From Coturnix japonica (lineage: Eukaryota; Chordata; Aves; Galliformes; Phasianidae), in contig NC_029521.1 in NCBI RefSeq assembly GCF_001577835.2, forward strand, positions 23,595,118 to 23,659,117: a DNA stretch of 64,000 nt. The letters run 5' to 3'. Made by a program: the position numbers and the translations under genes. Under the pieces are notes generated by a model. It did not search any database. It was not told the origin of the DNA and was given only the letters and a program-made list of their open reading frames with translations. This document shows, one piece after another, positions 1 through 16,200 of this stretch (its first letter is position 1; every line of letters begins with the position of its first letter).

Positions 1-406
1 TTCCTTCCCTCCCCACAGCTACTCCATGCTGCTCCTAATCTTTTCCCATCAATGCACACTCTAAAGAACCAATGCAGCTAGAAAAATCACAGCCTACTTC
101 ACTCAATTACCCTCAATGTGACTGGCCCCATTCCCACCCCATACAGTTATTTCCAGTGCCCCACTCCTACCCATTTCCCCCAGCAGCTCTGGTTCAGAAG
201 GGCTGCAGCAGCAGGCCCACTTCCCACTCATGCTCTCATTCCACACATCCCACATCCCAATCAGCATCAAATTCTGCCACTTATTATGAGCCAAATATCA
301 ACCAAACACAGATTTTGGAGCTCGCAGGTAGTAAGAAACCAAGCTTCTGCAGTCCCCCTCTCCAGAGCTGTCTGAAGTTGACATGCACTTTGCATGGTGT
401 ATGTAA

Positions 407-3367
<2,961 letters not shown>

Positions 3368-3490
3368 AACTCAGCTTAGCTACATTTCTTAATTTTTCCC
3401 AATCCTGGACCAGGACTTTACTAAAGATGTTTATTTTACAGAAGGAAAATTCAAGTCACCAAAAATCCTTGTGCACCATTTCATCCGATA

Positions 3491-3496
3491 AATAAA
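3491..3496 (+). terminator. TECTB: Polyadenylation signal of TECTB
   Basis: A canonical AATAAA hexamer lies about 124 bases after the TECTB stop codon, the first on this strand after the gene. It predicts a short 3' UTR ending near 3510-3525. The cleavage site itself is not identifiable by eye. Confidence 0.5.
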
Positions 3497-3519
3497 CCAT
3501 TCCACGAGCCTTGCGTCTC

Positions 3520-6500
3520 TAGTATTGAACAGCCCCAAAGCCGCTGTGCCCCCTCCAGATCCCCTGCAAGCATTTTAAACTAGGGAAAACAAAATGGCTG
3601 TGTATTCTACTGATGCCTCCCCTTACAGAGCTGTGATGCCAGCAGTGTTTGTTTCTACATGGAAGATAATGATATACAAACTATGCATTTTCCACTGCCA
3701 ATTTTCCCTTCAGCATCCCCTTTCCTTAACAGCCTCAATGTGGTCTTTAACTTCCCTCAGGCATGGTCTGGCAAGGACATAAATACTTCAGCTTGATCTG
3801 TAGAGCCCCTCAGCACCATGAAAACTAACTTAGCAGTCAACAATGGGAGAAAATCATGCCTTTTATGAAGCAATAGTTCAGAAGCCCTGGGAATTACCTG
3901 ACATTTCTTTCCTGTTCTCAGTATTGATTGGGTGGGTGAAGTAGAGCTCCGCACACACTGCAGTAGGTATGGTGCTGTTGGAACCATGTTGCCTTTGGAC
4001 AGGCTTAGTGCTGAACATCTGCACGGTATGGATGTGAAGCAAGCACATCTGAGGCTGGAAAACAAGATAGTGAGCTTTAGGATACATCCTTGGAGACAGC
4101 TGGTGTCAGATACAGCAAGCATCCCTATGTTAGCTGTTCTTTCTGCCTTCTTTGATATTCTATACTCCCACTGTTCCAAATCAGAGTGAACTGTTTTGCA
4201 AAGAGGAACATCCCTCTGTGAGCATCATTCTATTACACAGAAACCACCATACTCAATATGAAAGTTCCCACATCATTATATTAAGTTTCTTCAGCTTGTT
4301 CTTCTTAATTACAAAGATAATACATAGCTAGGTCTCTGTTTACTCCTCTAGGTGTAATTTCAATATATTTATAAAATACAGATGTATTCATAAAATAATA
4401 ATAAATAGTTGTTTAGAGGTTGAGATTCTAGCAGACAGCATCCACCTGTCAGCCTGCAGAAAAACGGTCAGCTCTGAAGGAGTGCATTGAGTCACTACGT
4501 ACAACAGAGGGCACCCTTGACAGAATGGTCCGATTCAAGCCAGAGTTCAATGAACTGGGTTGTCACTGTGAGGCAAGATTTAACGGCACAAATGTGCTAG
4601 TAGGCAGAGCTATCCTGCATTTTGTACATCATCCAGAATTTTCATCAGAGCCCCTGGCAGCTGCTTCTCCTGCATTTGCTCTCTTTCCCCTCTTCCCAAT
4701 AACACCCCGAATTTCAAAACTTTCTACCCAGCAGCTCCATCTCTTCAGATTCTCACTTGCCACACGAGATTAACAGCATGACTTCTCCAAAGCTTGTTTC
4801 TTTTGCTTGGCCTTCGCAGCAGCCACTGTCCTCCTCCAGTCATGGCTATATTGTGCAGAAACCCTTGAGCTGAGCACCCTTGACAGGATGATTCATTTTC
4901 TTCCTGATTATGCAACAACGTTTTAATTGGAACAAACCTTGCATGATTGCAGCGTGCCTCCAAATTCCCAGGCCACCTCCCTGCCCACCGTGGGATGTGC
5001 ACCTCTGGGCACACATACCTCCCTGTGGTTACAGCACTGCACTGAATGTGGTCCATCTAGCCAGCTGGCTGTGGGTGCAGGTTGGGCAAAGCCCCATCAC
5101 CAGTCCAAGTTTGGATCACTGGGTCTCTACAAGAATTGTTTCTTGCTAAATAACAGTAACAATAATAATACAGCTCCCAGAGGTGACTGTTAAAAGATCT
5201 GTCCCAGAATACAATACCATATGAATAGGTATCTTCTCCAGAAGCAAATTAGTTACTGCTATTTAAGGGAGCACAAGTTGTCCACCCTAAAGAACTTGCT
5301 TAAAAAACGTACAATAATTCACTTTCATTTTTCTTAACCTTTCTAAATAATATTTACTGACCTAAATAATATTTGTTCCAACATTCAAAAATACAGGTGT
5401 TGCAAATGATTTTAGTGCAAGCTAATGCTTGATAAGCTTCTTAATGTCAGTAACTCTGTATCTGTATCTATATTAATGTCTGTAACTCTGCATCTTCTTC
5501 AGCTGCTGGTGCATGAAGGTGCTTGCTTAGATCTCAGCATCTGCACGTGAAACTCAAGGCCATTCATGGAGATGCAAGCAAAGCAAGGTTAGTTACAGTG
5601 AACCCAGATAATCTGTTCAGAAGCAGATTTACCTAAAGGTTACAATCTGTTTTTTTCCCAGTTCTTCCTCCTATATGAACAAACCCCAAAGGCATAAGGG
5701 ATTTTACATACTTATCATATTTTGTCATTGTAAAGATGATGCATAAGTCCACCAAGGTCATGGCAAGAATTGGAAGAGCCAGTGAACACACACAGGTATC
5801 AAAGTAACAACAGCAGCTGCAGCACAATAGCGCTAGCACAGTGACACACATTTACACAATACTTTGGTCATTGTATGTAGGTCACAATTCCCACTTGTGA
5901 ACGGTAAACACCATTAACTGTGACAGCCTTTGACAGTCACTGCATATGCAAGTAACAAATAAGAAGGTCCAAGAGAAATTGCCAATGAAAGAGCAAGTCA
6001 GATCTAACAAAATGTTCAGGAGTACATAGCAGTAGGCCTGCCATCTCTGCAACCTGCTACTTCCCAGCCTGGACACTCTACACTCAGCATGGCAAGGTAC
6101 TAAAGGAGAGACATTCTGAGCTGTCAGAGCTGCGCTGTACCCTACAGCCTGGAGATCAGCACACTTTCCAACACATTTTCCTTTGTTGCTGGAAAGACAA
6201 TCCACCTAATTTTTATCCCGTTCTTCAAAAGCAATTGTGTTAGATGTGTTCCTGCTCTGAATTATAAGATAGGTGCTGTTAAATGCCCCTATCCAAAGCC
6301 CATGGGATTGCAAATGGCTTTTCTGTGGTGCAACCAGTCTCCAGTCTTCCCAGACTGGTTCCATGCTGTGCCTCCTCTCCTGCTAAATTCTCTCTGCGTG
6401 TGGTTTCATCCATATTAACACACTCCTCCCACAGACTGGCTCCCTGTGGAGACTTACACACTGACACAAAACAACACTGGCAGGGATCCTGTTCTGCTGC

Positions 6501-8300
6501 AGGTTAGCTTGCCTTCCTGCTTATGCTCACCTGCTCTACTATTTGGAAAATAACATCAGTATTTTTCTTCTCACAATGGCGTAAATCAACAGAAAGATTC
6601 AGAATGTATGTCACGGTGACCTAATTTTAATGAGGTGATTAACTCACAGTCGGTAGCATGGACTTATCAGTAACAAGGCCCTGAAGTATGTTTTGAGAAG
6701 ATCTTGCAGGTTTAAATCACACTATGCTTTTCCATAAGCACACTCAGCAGTATCCAAATGATGTAGCACTGAGAGATGGGAATGGGGAACACTGATCCTA
6801 CTCCTTGGTGAGTGCTAAAGCCAATGTCTAATGTTAGAGCAGAAGTTTTGTTGCTGTGAACTGTTTGCTCTGCAGTATATATTTACACACAGACAGAAGG
6901 GATGAAGCAAGCAGGTCATAGCAGGGTGGCAATTCTGACTCCAACTCATTCTAGACACACAGGGAATGTTACTTGAATAACAAATAGCCATCAAGGAAAA
7001 ACAAACAACCTGACCTGATATCTGAGTATGAATTATGAAATCAGAAAACTTGCAAATTTTGTATTTATTTCATTTGTGTTAGAAAGAGAAAATCCATGCA
7101 TACAGAAAACCAAGAGAACAAATGTAAAGGTTGTGATATACAATTAATTATTTATCTGGTGATCTATGGTAATGACCCACAAGCATCAATAGCAAACAGA
7201 AGGTAAAATTCAAAGGTTAATCACTTGGAGGCTTACACCAACAGGTTTTACCTCACACTTGTGATAGGTGTATCATTATGTCTCATTGGGTTGCAATTTC
7301 TTACCCTCTGCTGCACCCAGACCTCCACCCCTGGCTCACCAACAGCCAGACCCAGTCTGTTTACTTGTGCAAATGTCAATAACACAGTCTCAGCTCTCTG
7401 GGCATAGAGCCTATCTCACAAGAAATCACAGCCATTGGGAATTTCCAAGGCATCACAGCGATTTCTTCAGCGCAGTTGATCCTATTGTGGATGGATTGGC
7501 TGCCAGCCTCCATATAAGCATCATCAGCAGTTTCTACCTTCAACAAAATCAACAATGAAAACCCAACTATTATTATCAGACATACTACAGGAGTACAGGA
7601 CCAACTTCAGCCAACCAGAGATTATTCAGTCCAGCCAACTAAGCATAAGACCAGGAGTTAAGATGCCTTTTCTCCACTAGTTACAGTGCTGCTTTCCCAA
7701 AATCTATTCGCCTTGTGGTTGATGGAGGATGATGGGAGAAATAGAGGATGGATCTAACTAAGTCAAAGAAGAAAACAGAGAACCAAACCCTGCAGCTCTA
7801 CCAACATCCAAGAAACAAGCTGCAATCAAGTGAAGTTGAAAAGGAGGAGAAAAGGAATAGTTTGTGTTTTTTGGTTTGTTTTTTTCTTTGGTGTTTTGTA
7901 TTTCTTGTTCACTATCTCTTTCATTTGTTTAATATCTCATTGTTTTGAAAATAGGCAGAAGTTACCAAAAGCTTTTTCCAAACTTTAATAAATATCAAAA
8001 TACATGATTCATGGAATTCACTATTCACCATGCTAACCAGTATTGCCTTTGCATTTTGCTTCTCTACTTCTTCCTCTACATCCAAAATTAGCTTTTATTC
8101 CTTACTGTCAAGAATACTAGAGAAATAATTCGATTAGCAATACATCTGTACAGAGCCTTCATTGAAGAAATCAGGTACCACTGATGACAGATTGTCTCTG
8201 TCTTCCTTCTCTCTGCCAACAACTGCTTTGCCCTTTCTCCACCAGTCCCTCTGAGTTGTTGATGTCATTTAGCAGTTTACTCATCAAAGAATATCAGAGT
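3520..8300. other. Intergenic stretch, gene-poor
   Basis: Apart from the guanylate-cyclase-like remnants at 3.9-5.8 kb, I see no exon chain, RNA gene or recognisable repeat here. Open frames on both strands are short and show no splice context or family motif. Composition is ordinary AT-rich avian intergenic DNA. Confidence 0.6.
3896..5790 (-). pseudogene. Decayed receptor guanylate cyclase catalytic exons (GUCY2G-like)
   Basis: Three short minus-strand pieces resemble consecutive parts of a receptor guanylate-cyclase catalytic domain, in the correct 5' to 3' order. About 5785-5696 reads TLVDLCIIFTMTKYDKY, like the family's VVxLLNDLYTIFDxxxxxYDVYK. About 4800-4746 aligns at the DNA level with the ETIGDAYMVxSGLPVRN segment, and one frame gives FGEVMLLIS. 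About 4054-3983 reads PQMCLLHIHTVQMFSTK, like MPRYCLFGDTVNMASRM, directly after a ttttccag acceptor, and a caggtaatt donor-like site lies near 3896. None has an intact catalytic frame and indels are needed. In human the GUCY2G locus lies exactly here, between TECTB and ACSL5 on the opposite strand, which raises the odds. The extracellular and kinase-homology parts were not found. Each match alone is weak; order, strand and synteny together carry the call. Confidence 0.4.
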
Positions 8301-8316
8301 ACCACAGGCAGAGATA

Positions 8317-8385
8317 CATCCCACTAGATCAGATCGCCCAAAGCTCCATTCAACTTGACCTTGAACACCTCCAGTGATACTAAGA
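8317..8385 (-). mobile_element. CR1 LINE 3' fragment (old, short)
   Basis: The + strand text around actagatcagatcgccca and tgaccttgaacacctccag matches the antisense of the CR1 3' region (ccaggttgcccagagctcc, cttgaacacctccagggatg). The copy is short and strongly diverged, so it is an ancient insertion. CR1 is the dominant avian non-LTR retrotransposon. Confidence 0.5.
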
Positions 8386-8399
8386 TCCCAGCATGCCTA

Positions 8400-11300
8400 C
8401 TGGGACTTCTACAAGGACTACATTAGTTTATCATCTAGGGCTAAGAAACATAGCAAATACCATAGTGTCAGATTCCAGTAATTCTGTGCTGGAGGCTGGA
8501 TTTCATGGCAGGGAAGGATCTGACTAGTCTATTTTATATTACTATTCTTTCCATGACATCCCATAGTTTGATCATGCTTTGGCCTTTCTGCTGCGTGTTT
8601 TTGCAGAATCTGTGTATGCTGCTAAAGATACAGTTCTTTCTCACCCTAGTTTAAATAGTAGCTAGCTGATGGAAGGAATTATTTTGGAAGAAAACACAAC
8701 ATTCCATTTGTGTTCCTCTGGGGAAGTTCAGGAAGGACAAAGTTGCTGTTTTGACCTGCACTGTTCTCCCAAAGTACTCAGTGTGCAGTCCCATAATGTA
8801 ATGCATGGGAGTAACCTAGGTCAGAGGTTATTGCGCTCCAGGCTTCATGTGTGAACACATCCCTCCTCCCAACCCCCCACGTAAGAGCAAAATGCCAATA
8901 TACAGTAAGCAAACTGACATCCTTCTCCTGGAGGTTGTTAAGATGCACCAAGAAAATGGAAAGCAGCACATGCTACCAGCACGGCCTTGGGGCCATGTAC
9001 CATGCCAGAAACGAGTCTGTCAAAAGATCGTTATCTTATACATAATTTACCTTGACTCTGGCCTGTGCTGGGGCATCTATTACTGAATTGCAGAACTGCA
9101 TCTACATTACATCTACTGCAGAATTCTATGCTTTTCTAAGGTAATATGGCTAAAGAAAACATACATGTATTTTAAAGACAATATAAGAAGTTTGGAATCT
9201 AACTAAGAATATCTTCAAGGATTACAGCTCTCAAAACCTGTGCATTTACACAATGCATGCAACAGATTCCTACAGAGCTCTTGTGCAGAATGCTATGAAA
9301 ACAGTCCTGAGTACAGACATCCTAATCAGAGACAATTGAATCACATAATCATTTAAATTCAGAGTTTTTTGCCCTGTGATTGATTTGCCTTTTTTAAGAT
9401 ACTGGGTATTTTGGATGAAGATCATAGAGGAAGCATAATACACTCCTTGTAGACTCAAAGATGGGTGGAGGAATTATAGAATCATTTAGGTTGCAATTGT
9501 ATCAGTTTTTGCTGCACAGTAATCCTTGTTGTGTGTTCTGCACTATACTACTGAAGACTGTAAAGTGGTGTAATATATATGCACAGCAAATTGCAAAGAG
9601 GACGGTTGCACAGTTTATCACCATAGCAGTTTTCAGTACTCACTAACAACCACTGCCTCAGCTGCATCCTGGCCAAGAGAACATTTCCTGTTAGTAAAGC
9701 ATCACATGCTTTCTGCGATAGCTAGATATAAGTCCTCCTTTAAACATCTAGCAACAAGGACCTAACCCACAGTTTTGGAAAGTCTACAGGGAGCCAAGTG
9801 TTTATTACCTGCAAAAATATTAACCATCACAAACCAGAAGACATTTCTTTACACATAAAAAACCAAAACTGGTCTAAGGAAACAAGCAACAGGCTCAACA
9901 CATCCCATTTCAATACTCCATAGTATGAGAGAAGTGCTGTGCATTAAACTCAGTTTTAGATTCACAAGTAACAAATGCTAAAAGATACCACCTGATGAAA
10001 TCAAGCTGATTTAACCTTGCTTTACTCCCTTAACTCATTCCTGCTGATGCATAGTAGGAAAACTGGAACTTGTGATCTCATCTCTTTAAACAACCAGAGA
10101 GCTGTGGGTCCATCTACAAGGCAAATCAGATGCAGTTGACCTCTGTGCAGATGTCTTTTCTTTCCTGTTGATGATAAAGGAAACCTAGAATGACTAAGAC
10201 TTCAGTTGAAGTAGTACAGTTAAGCACCTAGAGCTAATTGATTGCATGTGCAGAGTATGTGTAATTCAACATCTTCCAGCTGGAGAGACAGGTTGCTTTG
10301 TCTTTGAAATGCTCATGTAACTAGGAGCAGAAATTATCCCACTTAGTTAAACAATATCAACTAGACATACAACACTTAATAGAATAACTGGTCAATACTC
10401 ATTTCCCATCTTATTTAATAATGTTGTATATTTAACAACCTCAAATACAGATGATAAAAGAAAACTGTATTTGAACTGGAACTTCTAGCAGCAGATAATA
10501 TGTACTTGAAGTTTTTCTGTTGAAGGAACATATCTTCTATGTTGTATCTGACCTTAACAAACGTTAACTGACATGGATTTGCACAGATCCATATTTTATC
10601 TGCTTACCCCTGCACAGCAGCTTTGGGTGAATGTCCAAGTAACACAGCACAAGTCCAGCCAAATACTTCAGACTTCTATGTAGTTTTTCTAACCATGATG
10701 GATGAAAGACAATTTCGACATAAGTGGCTGAGGATATTGAGCAGTGCTGCTATCTGATCACATAAACAATGGGATATCACAACCAGAAGGCCAAAAATGT
10801 ATCCTAGAGACAATGACAAGATCTTCACTTTTCCCAGCTGCCACTTGGTTCTGACTTTTGTATCACAGATCAGTTTGGGTCTACTCATACCTCACAGTTT
10901 ATAGTTGTTTCTGTACTTTATAATTTTGTGAGTAAATTCCATGATAAACCTTTGACTGTTTCTTAAACCAGTTACCACACAGCTGAAAAATTACCAGATG
11001 TGGCATAAATTGTAGATGACTGCCTACCTCTTCTCTTCTTGAGAGGAGCAATCAGCCAGTCAGCCACATACACAGATCAGCCAATACAGCTTGCTTATAA
11101 ATCCCAGATCTGTGAATCAGTCACCTGGTGGCAAGTTTGAGCATTCAGCAATGAACTGAGCCAATGTCTTCAGTTGTTGGGCAAATGAAATTGCCCACAC
11201 TACTTTATTCCCTCTGGCAGGGCTGATGTTTACTACTGTTATCCTTGGGTAGGATACAGGAAGGAAATAATTTCCATATTTTTAACCCACTGATATTTGT

Positions 11301-12300
11301 CGAACTTCCTCCTATCAAAATATTGGCACTCTTTGCATTATTGGAATAATACTTGTATCAAAGACCAAATCTAAATGGTCCTGGCCCAATGTTCTTTTTG
11401 GAAGGGACCACACAGAAAGGAAAGAACTTGCAGAATTGGTAGAGAATGTGGCAGATGACAAAAAGAAGTCACAACAGAATAATGTATTATCCAACTCCCA
11501 CACAATCAGCAGCAGAACTTTTTATCCCCTTTCTGTCTCTACCAAAATGTATGGTCAGTGCTTTGAGTTACTGGATGGACAGTTTTGTCCCCAAGCAGCC
11601 ACTGATTTAAAAACAAAAACGTGGAATCACTTTACTTGGGAAGAAGTTGCTAAAAATGAAATCAATCAAGCAAACAAAAACACTGCAAGCTGAAAGTTAA
11701 CCATTCTTCCCTAGAAGCAGGACCCATTAAACCACTGCAGCAACCTTGTGACAGTGCAGAGGGAATAGCACATCGCTTCCTGCAACATAACTGGGAGCAG
11801 GAACAGGCACAGCTGTGTTAGTAGCTCTTGGGCATTCTTTCTAAGGATTTATTACAGCCTCATTAAAACACTGCAGCATGAGCCACAAACCACTGATACC
11901 AAAAATCACACAAGTCCTTTTGATGAACAGTTATTTACCTTTGAGACACTGTTTTAAACTGTATTTTTGGTACTCTGGGTACCAAACTTGCATTAGAGAA
12001 GTTTCAATATCTGAAAATTACACAGAAAAGTATTAAGGAACCATTACCTGGTGGCTTCATTCAGAAAATCCTTTCCCAATCAGTGTAATTTCATGTGAAA
12101 AAAAAAGATTCAGATTGAAATTCTTCACTAGTTTGCACCTGATCTTAGAAGCCATACTGGAGGCGATCTTGTAATCACATAAAACATCCCACTAACAGTC
12201 TAGAGAGCCTGCTTGCAGGCAGGGTCCTGTGAAAGGAGTGTTTTCTGGTTTGCAATCTTATGAGTAGGTTGGGTAAATCACTAAGGTGAATGCACTGCAT
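8400..12300. other. Intergenic stretch, nothing recognised
   Basis: No exon chain, RNA gene or clear repeat was seen, except the tiny CR1-like piece near 9.47 kb. A CCAAT plus TATAAA pair near 11,078-11,098 lacks any following exon signature and was not called. Confidence 0.5.
9466..9500 (-). mobile_element. Possible tiny CR1 3' remnant
   Basis: The stretch attatagaatcatttaggt on the + strand resembles the antisense CR1 terminus (agaatcatagaatcattaggttgg). It is only about 35 bp long, so it could be chance. Confidence 0.25.
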
Positions 12301-12338
12301 AAAAACAAGTTATTATTACGTGAGGGTGTAGCTGTCAG

Positions 12339-12439
12339 TATAAAAGATGGGTGAGTAAGCAGCTGAGCAGCAAAGCACAAGAAGCTAGCAGCAGCGCAAA
12401 GGAGATTACAGAAACAACAGTGATACTGTACTGAAAGAG
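12339..12439 (+). promoter_or_regulatory. Candidate TATA promoter and non-coding first exon
   Basis: A canonical TATAAAAG box starts at 12339. About 30 bases downstream, near 12,370, lies the expected start site. The next ~70 bases contain no ATG and end at a strong donor (AAAGAG|GTGAGT, exon end 12,439), the shape of a 5' UTR exon. A CRE/bZIP-like TTACGTGA-type sequence (attattacgtgagg) lies about 20 bases upstream of the TATA box. The next gene on this strand is ACSL5, whose first recognisable coding exon has no ATG and needs an upstream exon, so this could be a distal ACSL5 first exon. It could equally start a lncRNA or be chance. No transcript evidence is available. Confidence 0.35.
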
Positions 12440-13180
12440 GTGAGTGACTGAAAACAAACAAAAACTACAGCAAAAAGCTTAAATTCAAAACACTGCTGCT
12501 TGCTTTATGCATTTGGGCAAAGATGCCTTACTGGTGTTAACAGCTCTGTACTGTCATAAGATTAAGGCTTTAATGATATTTTTAATCTCTTCTGCTCTCT
12601 CTGGTGTGGTTTGTTCTCTTGTACTAAGCTTCTTAATAGATGCTAAGATTTTATGGTTGTATGTATGACAAATATATTCTCTAGAATACCTACTTCCACT
12701 CATCATTCTTGCCTTACACTTACTATTATGCTATCACTTTGCTATTATGCTATCATTTGCTTTTTGGGACTGATGGAGAGAAACCCTAGCCCTTGTGAGA
12801 ACTATTTTGCGTGGACATTTGAAAAGAGCAGAAATAAACATCAGATAAATGACCACAAGCAAGTACAACAAAGTGTCAGCACATGGACTGGATAAAATGC
12901 CATATAAAGAGCGAAGAATCAATATATACTGGTACGTATTTTTGAAGATTATGTTGACTTACTGCAAGTCTAGAAGAAAGCAAATAGCAACAGACCTACA
13001 TGAAAAAAAAGAAGATCCAGCAACAACATGGATGCTATTTTTCTTTTCTGAATAATGAAGTAGTGATAGTACTAACAGTACATATACACTGGTGACTGCA
13101 CAGAACTAAGTGAAGCCATCGACAGTACTGACTGGATATACCTCACTGTCCCAGAAAAACATCATAGGGATTTTCTGTTG

Positions 13181-13183
<3 letters not shown>

Positions 13184-13209
<26 letters not shown>
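13184..13209 (+). repeat. A26 homopolymer
   Basis: There are 26 consecutive A residues. Upstream sequence (12.5-13.18 kb) shows no coding similarity I recognise, and I saw no clear flanking target-site duplication, so a retroposed cDNA is possible but unsupported. CR1 elements do not end in poly(A). Confidence 0.8.
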
Positions 13210-13211
<2 letters not shown>

Positions 13212-16200
13212 ATTGCAAAATGAGGAGATAAAGTGGATTCAAATGAGATGAAATCAAATTAGGTGTTACAGAGGTGTTTCCTAATGTGACCTCTTGCAAA
13301 AAGTTAAAAGCACCAGTGTGCACCAGCTTTAAATGAAACAGAAATAAAGGAAGGTAAAGACTCACTGTTCCAAGCACCTGTCAAGATCACCAGCACTCTG
13401 GTTTCTCCCTCCAGCTTTGCTGAGGGGCTGAGGTTGAACACCTTCTACATTAGTTTCTGCTTTACCTTTGTGTTTGAGACCACCTCTTTGTACGTTTGGA
13501 CAACAAACCGGGATCTTGAAGTATGACATTCATATGAAATAATTAATGACACTACTTACACCAAAGGTATTACAACAGCATGTGGGTGTTTAAAATGAAG
13601 CATGGTATGTGGCTGCTATCAAGAGGAAGTCTCAGTCACCCGTGCTCCTCATCACTGGCTGAAACATGAGTAAGTTTGGAATCGTAGCATGCAGAACAAG
13701 GTGTTACTGTGGGACAACCTATTTTTGTGCAGTCTATGCAACATATGGAGTAGATACTGCTTATTATGGCCAAGTAGTTTTTAGTCTTTACAAAGCACTG
13801 AACTGATCTGCCAAATGCTCACTAATGTAATTAACGATCCATTTCTCACCGATGATGATGCTTTGACATTTATAGATTGTATAGCATTTATGGCATGCTA
13901 CTGCAACAAAGAGACAAATTAGATTACATGATACAGACACTGGTCCTTCTTGGATGTGGTAATTGCCTCCAGAGAATTTTCAAGCTGGACGTTAGCAGTT
14001 ACAAGCAGAGATGTGCTGTTACAGGAATATTTTCTAGCACTCACCTTACTCTTGAATAATTCTACCAGGAAGCACATTCTTCGGATTTCTATAGAGCCAG
14101 CCAAAGTGCTGCAACTACAGCCTTAGCCAATTCATTTAAAGCTACATACAGCTGGATAAGCAAAGCTCAAGGCACACCCCTGGGACAAGCCATACTACGG
14201 CAGGTGTTAGATCTTAGAAGTTAAGGAAGGAGCAGGCTGTGTGCCAAAGGAAAGGCAACACTCAGGGGCTCTTAGCAGCTTTGAGAATGGGAAGGTCCCA
14301 TGGTACAGCAGTGAAACTTGGCTATACACTGTGCTGTGGATGAAATCACTGCCTCACACTTGAAAGGAACTGCAGGCAGCGAGAGCCTGAAGCTCTGTCC
14401 TGAGTTGTGTGTGAGTGGGTCTGCAGGCAGCCTATTAAAGCATTTATCAGATTTGTATCAACTGTAGCAAGTCATTTTAGGAAGCAAACAAAACAAAACA
14501 AACTCAGCTGGAGAGCACCAAAACTGGAATTAAAATAATGCAAATTCCACTCAGCTGCATCTGCCTCCTTGCTTGCTAGGCTTGAAAGATCCTCAAAGCA
14601 AACTTGAGCTTAGCCAGCATTCAGAAACTACTGCAGACAAAAGAACCCCCCTTCCCAACCAGTTCTAGCATTGATCACTTCTAGAAACTACTTTGTAGGA
14701 AGCACCCCAGAGAGAAGTCAGCTTCTTGTTGGAGAATGGCACAGATCTGACTGCAAGAAGCCCAGCCCGCAGCCACCGACAGCTCCAGAGCTCAGTGTAG
14801 ATGAAGAGCAAATCTTGCCTAGACTCACACTGTTAAGTGCTTTCTGCCTGTTACTTGTTACATGTAACAGACAAACCTCTTCCCTCCCACTTCCTAACAG
14901 AAAACAACAGCTTCATAGCACAAGCAATAGGCTTCCAGATTTGGCTCAGGCCCAAAGCGTTCCACATCAAAGGCAGTGAGAAGTGGCAGGAGCACCGTGT
15001 TCACACACTGTGCGCTGGGGCTGAGCACCTACAGAAGCTGCAGTCCCCACATCCTCCTCACCCCACATTTCTCAGCTCATTGCAGCAACTGTATGCAGCA
15101 GCACCGGGATGTCTTTTGCCGTGGCAGACGAGCAGCAGATCCTCAGGGTGAATTTAGAGCCTGTGACGCCATTTCCGTGAACATTTGTTCCTCCCTTCCC
15201 TTTTCCCAACAAGATGAAGTACGCAAACTGCAGCCCAGGTTAAAAGTTCAGCCTATACTGAGGGAACCTGCACTGTGATGAGAACAGACTTACCCCAAGG
15301 TAAGTCTTGTAACCCCTCATTGCATGAAAAGCTGAGTAATAGGGCAGCATTTCACATTTGGAGATGGAAAAAATCATAGACCAGAGCATTTCACCTGAAG
15401 TTCTAAATTGCTCAGTGTTCAAGTAGAAGAGAAAAGCTTCTGAGAGGAAAAGGTTGCTCCTCTTCTTTCCCTCTTAATTTTTTCTCCTTAAAGTACAGTT
15501 TTGTCTCCCTACTATTCTCACTGCTCTCACTTAAGGCTTTTCTCCTTGACTCAGAAACAGACAAGGAACTTAGCTCACAAAATGTTGTTTAACTTAACCA
15601 TCATTTAACCTGATTAAACCTTATTTATTATTATTATTTTAATATACGTGCAAAATTTACTCGGAAGCCAGAAGGTTTCAAAGGTTTTTAAAAGGCTAAA
15701 GGTTTAAAAATAGGTATCTAATTTGGGCCATGATATTTTGGGTATAAAAGCACAGCTCAAATTTTAACGTCTGCCTATGAATACTGGACATAATTTCAGC
15801 AACCAGAAACTCTGCACTTTGGAATGCATCAGTCTCAAACTTCAACAGTAGGATAAGACTCGTTAGCTTTCAGTTTAGACATGTGATTCCAAACTTAGAA
15901 GAAAGGAAGGAAGAGACTCAACAGTGGAAGGATGTCAGTATCTTTTACTGAGAAAATATTTGATTACCATACTTAGAGAGATGTCCACCACAGTAATTTG
16001 TGAGCTTGGAGACAAAAAAATGTATCAGAGGTGACAGAGCTCCTACATGAATTCCTCCTGGCTCCTGAGAAGAACAGCTTCCTCCCAGATGCATCCCTCC
16101 AGAAAAGCTTGTAAAGCACACCACAACAAAAGCAAACCACGGGGTGTCATAGCCCACCTCACCTGCTTCTGAACTATCTGGTCTAGAAGGGCTGAAATAT

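Noticed and set aside
3757-4179. 140-codon minus-strand open frame as an intact gene
   Set aside because: The guanylate-cyclase-like similarity lies in a different frame of the same bases. This frame has no family motif and is better read as decay of an old exon.
11078-11100. CCAAT plus TATAAA as a promoter
   Set aside because: No exon-like sequence with a donor follows, and such motifs arise often by chance in AT-rich DNA.
15739-15748. TATAAAAG as a promoter
   Set aside because: An isolated motif with no nearby ATG-free exon and donor, unlike the site at 12.34 kb.
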